Shown one piece after another: positions 6,191 through 7,734 of a DNA stretch of 7,734 nucleotides. Position 1 is the first letter of the stretch. Every line of letters begins with the position of its first letter. Origin of the DNA: CAYQMF01 sp964418595 (GTDB lineage Bacteria > Planctomycetota > UBA1135 > UBA2386). The DNA is taken from the NCBI GenBank assembly GCA_964418595.1, contig CAYQMF010000195.1, positions 1 through 7,734 on the forward strand, written 5' to 3'. A model generated the notes under the pieces. The model ran no database searches. It was not told where the DNA came from and was given only the letters and a program-made list of their open reading frames with translations. Both the position numbers and the translations under genes were made by a program.

Positions 6191-7111
6191 ATGCCGCCGC
6201 CAACCTCGATCCACGCGGTCTGCGAGGTGACTTTCTTCCGCGGGGCGCGTGCCCCGGCGGGTGCCGTCCCCGACCTGCTGCTCGAGGTCCCGCACGGCGC
6301 GACGCGCGCCGTGCACTTCTCGGCGCTGCGCGCGGAGCTGCGCGGGAGCTACCCCGATGACCTGCAGGCGTTCTTCTTCGTGAACACCGACGTCGGCGCC
6401 CCGGAAGTCGCATCCGACATCGCCAGGCGCTACGTCGCGCTCGCGCCCGAGCGCAGCGCGATGGTCGTGCGCTGTCTGATCCCGCGCACGTTCGTCGACT
6501 GCAACCGGATCATCGACGCCGATGCCCACGGCCGCGCGTCCGCGGCCGGCGAGATCACGCCGGGGCTGCATGCGTACGTGCGCGACCCGCACGACCGGGC
6601 GCTGTTGCTGCAGCGCTACGGCGCCTACCGGCAGGCGGTGACCGCGGCCTACGACCTGGTCTGCGGCCCGGGTGGCCTCGGCCTCATGGTGCACAGCTAC
6701 GCCCCGCGCAGCATCGACGTGCCGGTCGACGACGACATCGTCACCCGCCTGCGCCGCGAGTACGAGCCGGTGCGCCTCGCCGCCTGGCCGCTGCGCGCGG
6801 AAGTCGACCTCATCGTCACCGACCCGGCGGGGCGGATGCTGGCGAGCGAAGGCCTGGTCGCGGCGCTGCGTGCGGGCTTCGCTGAGGCCGGGTGCGAGGT
6901 CGCGGTGGCGGGGACCTACTCGCTGCACGCAGCGACCCTGGCGCACGCGTTCGCGGTGCGCCACCCGGGCGCCACGCTGTGCCTGGAGCTGCGGCGCGAC
7001 CTGCTGGTGAGCGACTTCACGCCGTTCGCCGAGATGGTCGCCGACCCCGCCAAGGTCGCGCGGCTAGCCGCCGTGCTGGCGGATGCCTGCGTCGCCGTCA
7101 GGCGTTCGTGA
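6191..7111 (+). CDS. N-formylglutamate amidohydrolase-like protein
   Basis: The predicted protein has 306 residues. N-formylglutamate amidohydrolase (HutG type) releases formate from N-formyl-L-glutamate at the end of one histidine degradation route. Family members are zinc-dependent and fold like carboxypeptidases. Seen here are LLEVPHGA (30-37), close to the family EVPHSG metal-binding motif; NTDVGA (65-70); RTFVDCNR (99-106), matching the family R-x-x-x-D-x-NR; MVHSY (166-170); and a late glutamate in LCLELRRD (263-270), fitting the family E-x-R/N-R. No other histidine-utilisation gene is nearby, so the true substrate could be a different N-acyl amino acid; I leave the symbol blank. The ATG at 6191 is only 25 bp from the divergent sulfatase start. 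GAGG at 6171-6174 is too far (16 bases) to be a good ribosome site. The 3' end overlaps the opposing mutase gene by 14 bp. Confidence 0.85.
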   Translation: MPPPTSIHAVCEVTFFRGARAPAGAVPDLLLEVPHGATRAVHFSALRAELRGSYPDDLQAFFFVNTDVGAPEVASDIARRYVALAPERSAMVVRCLIPRTFVDCNRIIDADAHGRASAAGEITPGLHAYVRDPHDRALLLQRYGAYRQAVTAAYDLVCGPGGLGLMVHSYAPRSIDVPVDDDIVTRLRREYEPVRLAAWPLRAEVDLIVTDPAGRMLASEGLVAALRAGFAEAGCEVAVAGTYSLHAATLAHAFAVRHPGATLCLELRRDLLVSDFTPFAEMVADPAKVARLAAVLADACVAVRRS

Positions 7112-7734
7112 GCGCCGCCAGCACCCGGGTCGCCGCCGCGGCGATCACGGTCCCCGGCCCGAACACCTCCACCACGCCCGCGGCGCGCAACTCGGCGTGG
7201 TCCTGCGGCGGGATCACACCGCCGACGACGACCTTGATCTCCGGACGACCCTCGCGCGCGAGCGCCGCGATCAGCTCCGGCACCAGCGTGCGGTGGGCGC
7301 CCGCCAGCGACGACACGCCGACCACGTGCACGTCGTTCTCGACCGCCTGGCGCGCGACCTCGTCCGGGGTCTGGAAGAGCGGCCCCACGTCGACATCGAA
7401 GCCCAGATCCGCGAACGCCGTGGCGATCACCTTCGCACCGCGGTCGTGGCCGTCCTGGCCGACCTTCGCCACCAGGATGCGCGGGCGACGCCCCTGCGCC
7501 TGCAGGAAGGCCTGCGTCAGTCTGCGCACGGCTTCGACGTCGGTCATCTTCGCGGCGGCAGCATACACACCGCCGATGGTGCGGATGGGGGCCTCGTAGC
7601 GGCCGAACACGTCGGCCATCGCGTCGGACATCTCGCCGACGGTCGCCCCCGCGCGAGCCGCGTCGACGGCGAGGGCGCGCAGGCTGCCGTCGACGCGCGC
7701 GCCGTCGCGCAGGCGCGCGAGCGCCGCCGTGCAC
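7098..7734 (-). CDS. Methylmalonyl-CoA mutase, C-terminal B12-binding part (partial)
   Basis: The gene enters from the right edge; the last 211 residues are visible and the frame is open to the border. Methylmalonyl-CoA mutase interconverts methylmalonyl-CoA and succinyl-CoA with adenosylcobalamin, linking propionate, odd-chain fatty-acid and branched amino-acid breakdown to the TCA cycle. GEMSDAMADVFGRYE is the end of the catalytic barrel and linker. The B12 domain follows, with RRPRILVAKVGQDGHDRGAK containing the D-x-H-x-x-G motif, whose His is the lower axial cobalt ligand. VVGVSSLAGAH and KVVVGGVIPPQD are the other cobalamin-contact loops. The protein ends shortly after FGPGTVI, as in the catalytic large subunit (MutB/ScpA). 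Because the catalytic domain lies outside the window, single-chain versus alpha/beta organisation cannot be settled. An internal ATG at 7631 is not the start. Its chaperone MeaB is encoded on the same strand at 1278-2246. Confidence 0.95.
   Translation of the reverse strand, partial: CTAALARLRDGARVDGSLRALAVDAARAGATVGEMSDAMADVFGRYEAPIRTIGGVYAAAAKMTDVEAVRRLTQAFLQAQGRRPRILVAKVGQDGHDRGAKVIATAFADLGFDVDVGPLFQTPDEVARQAVENDVHVVGVSSLAGAHRTLVPELIAALAREGRPEIKVVVGGVIPPQDHAELRAAGVVEVFGPGTVIAAAATRVLAALTNA

Noticed and set aside
4429..6360. A 643-codon open frame on the + strand opposite the sulfatase
   Set aside because: It mirrors sulfatase codons on the other strand, crosses the divergent start region and has no recognisable motif.
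5846..6964. A 372-codon minus-strand frame across the amidohydrolase and sulfatase N-terminus
   Set aside because: It is out of frame with the sulfatase and antisense to the amidohydrolase; both real genes have family motifs and this one has none.
6191..7111. Histidine-utilisation operon
   Set aside because: Only the amidohydrolase-like gene is present; no hutH, hutU, hutI or regulator is adjacent, so the pathway cannot be claimed.

Overview
The window is a dense, very GC-rich bacterial chromosomal segment with eight genes and almost no free space. Third codon positions are strongly G/C, so long stop-free antisense frames occur everywhere and were discarded. A secreted formylglycine-type sulfatase, a lipoprotein, methylmalonyl-CoA mutase with its MeaB chaperone, and mostly absent Shine-Dalgarno sequences would fit a high-GC Planctomycetota-like lineage. 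This is an inference from content and style; other high-GC environmental phyla are not excluded.

Layout, left to right. The left edge holds the last 28 codons of a + strand DNA-3-methyladenine glycosylase I (tag). It converges on a long run of minus-strand genes, listed here in map order: dtd (D-aminoacyl-tRNA deacylase, 117-572), a small heat-shock protein (643-1080), meaB (1278-2246), a multi-pass GT-C/DUF2142-like glycosyltransferase with a soluble C-terminal domain (2274-3995), a small lipoprotein (3992-4450) and a sulfatase (4531-6165). Transcription runs in the opposite order, sulfatase first. A + strand N-formylglutamate amidohydrolase-like gene (6191-7111) sits back to back with the sulfatase and overlaps, tail to tail, the C-terminal part of a methylmalonyl-CoA mutase (7098 to beyond the right edge, minus strand).

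Three functional themes can be read. First, propionate/methylmalonyl-CoA metabolism: the mutase B12 domain and its G-protein chaperone MeaB are both present, but about 4.9 kb of other genes separates them. Second, an envelope group: sulfatase, lipoprotein and membrane glycosyltransferase, the last two joined by a four-base GTGA stop/start overlap. Third, quality control and repair: Tag, Dtd and Hsp20.

The most notable non-coding signal is a perfect 11-bp inverted repeat between hsp20 and dtd. Its minus-strand RNA would fold into a long stem, a small internal loop, a 3-bp stem and a GAAA tetraloop. The hsp20 leader is also rich in inverted repeats, and hsp20 is the only gene whose start is visible that has a canonical Shine-Dalgarno sequence at normal spacing. 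I see no mobile element, CRISPR array, tRNA or rRNA, and nothing that clearly qualifies as a wholly new system. The leads with most substance are the hairpin element and the coupled lipoprotein/glycosyltransferase pair.
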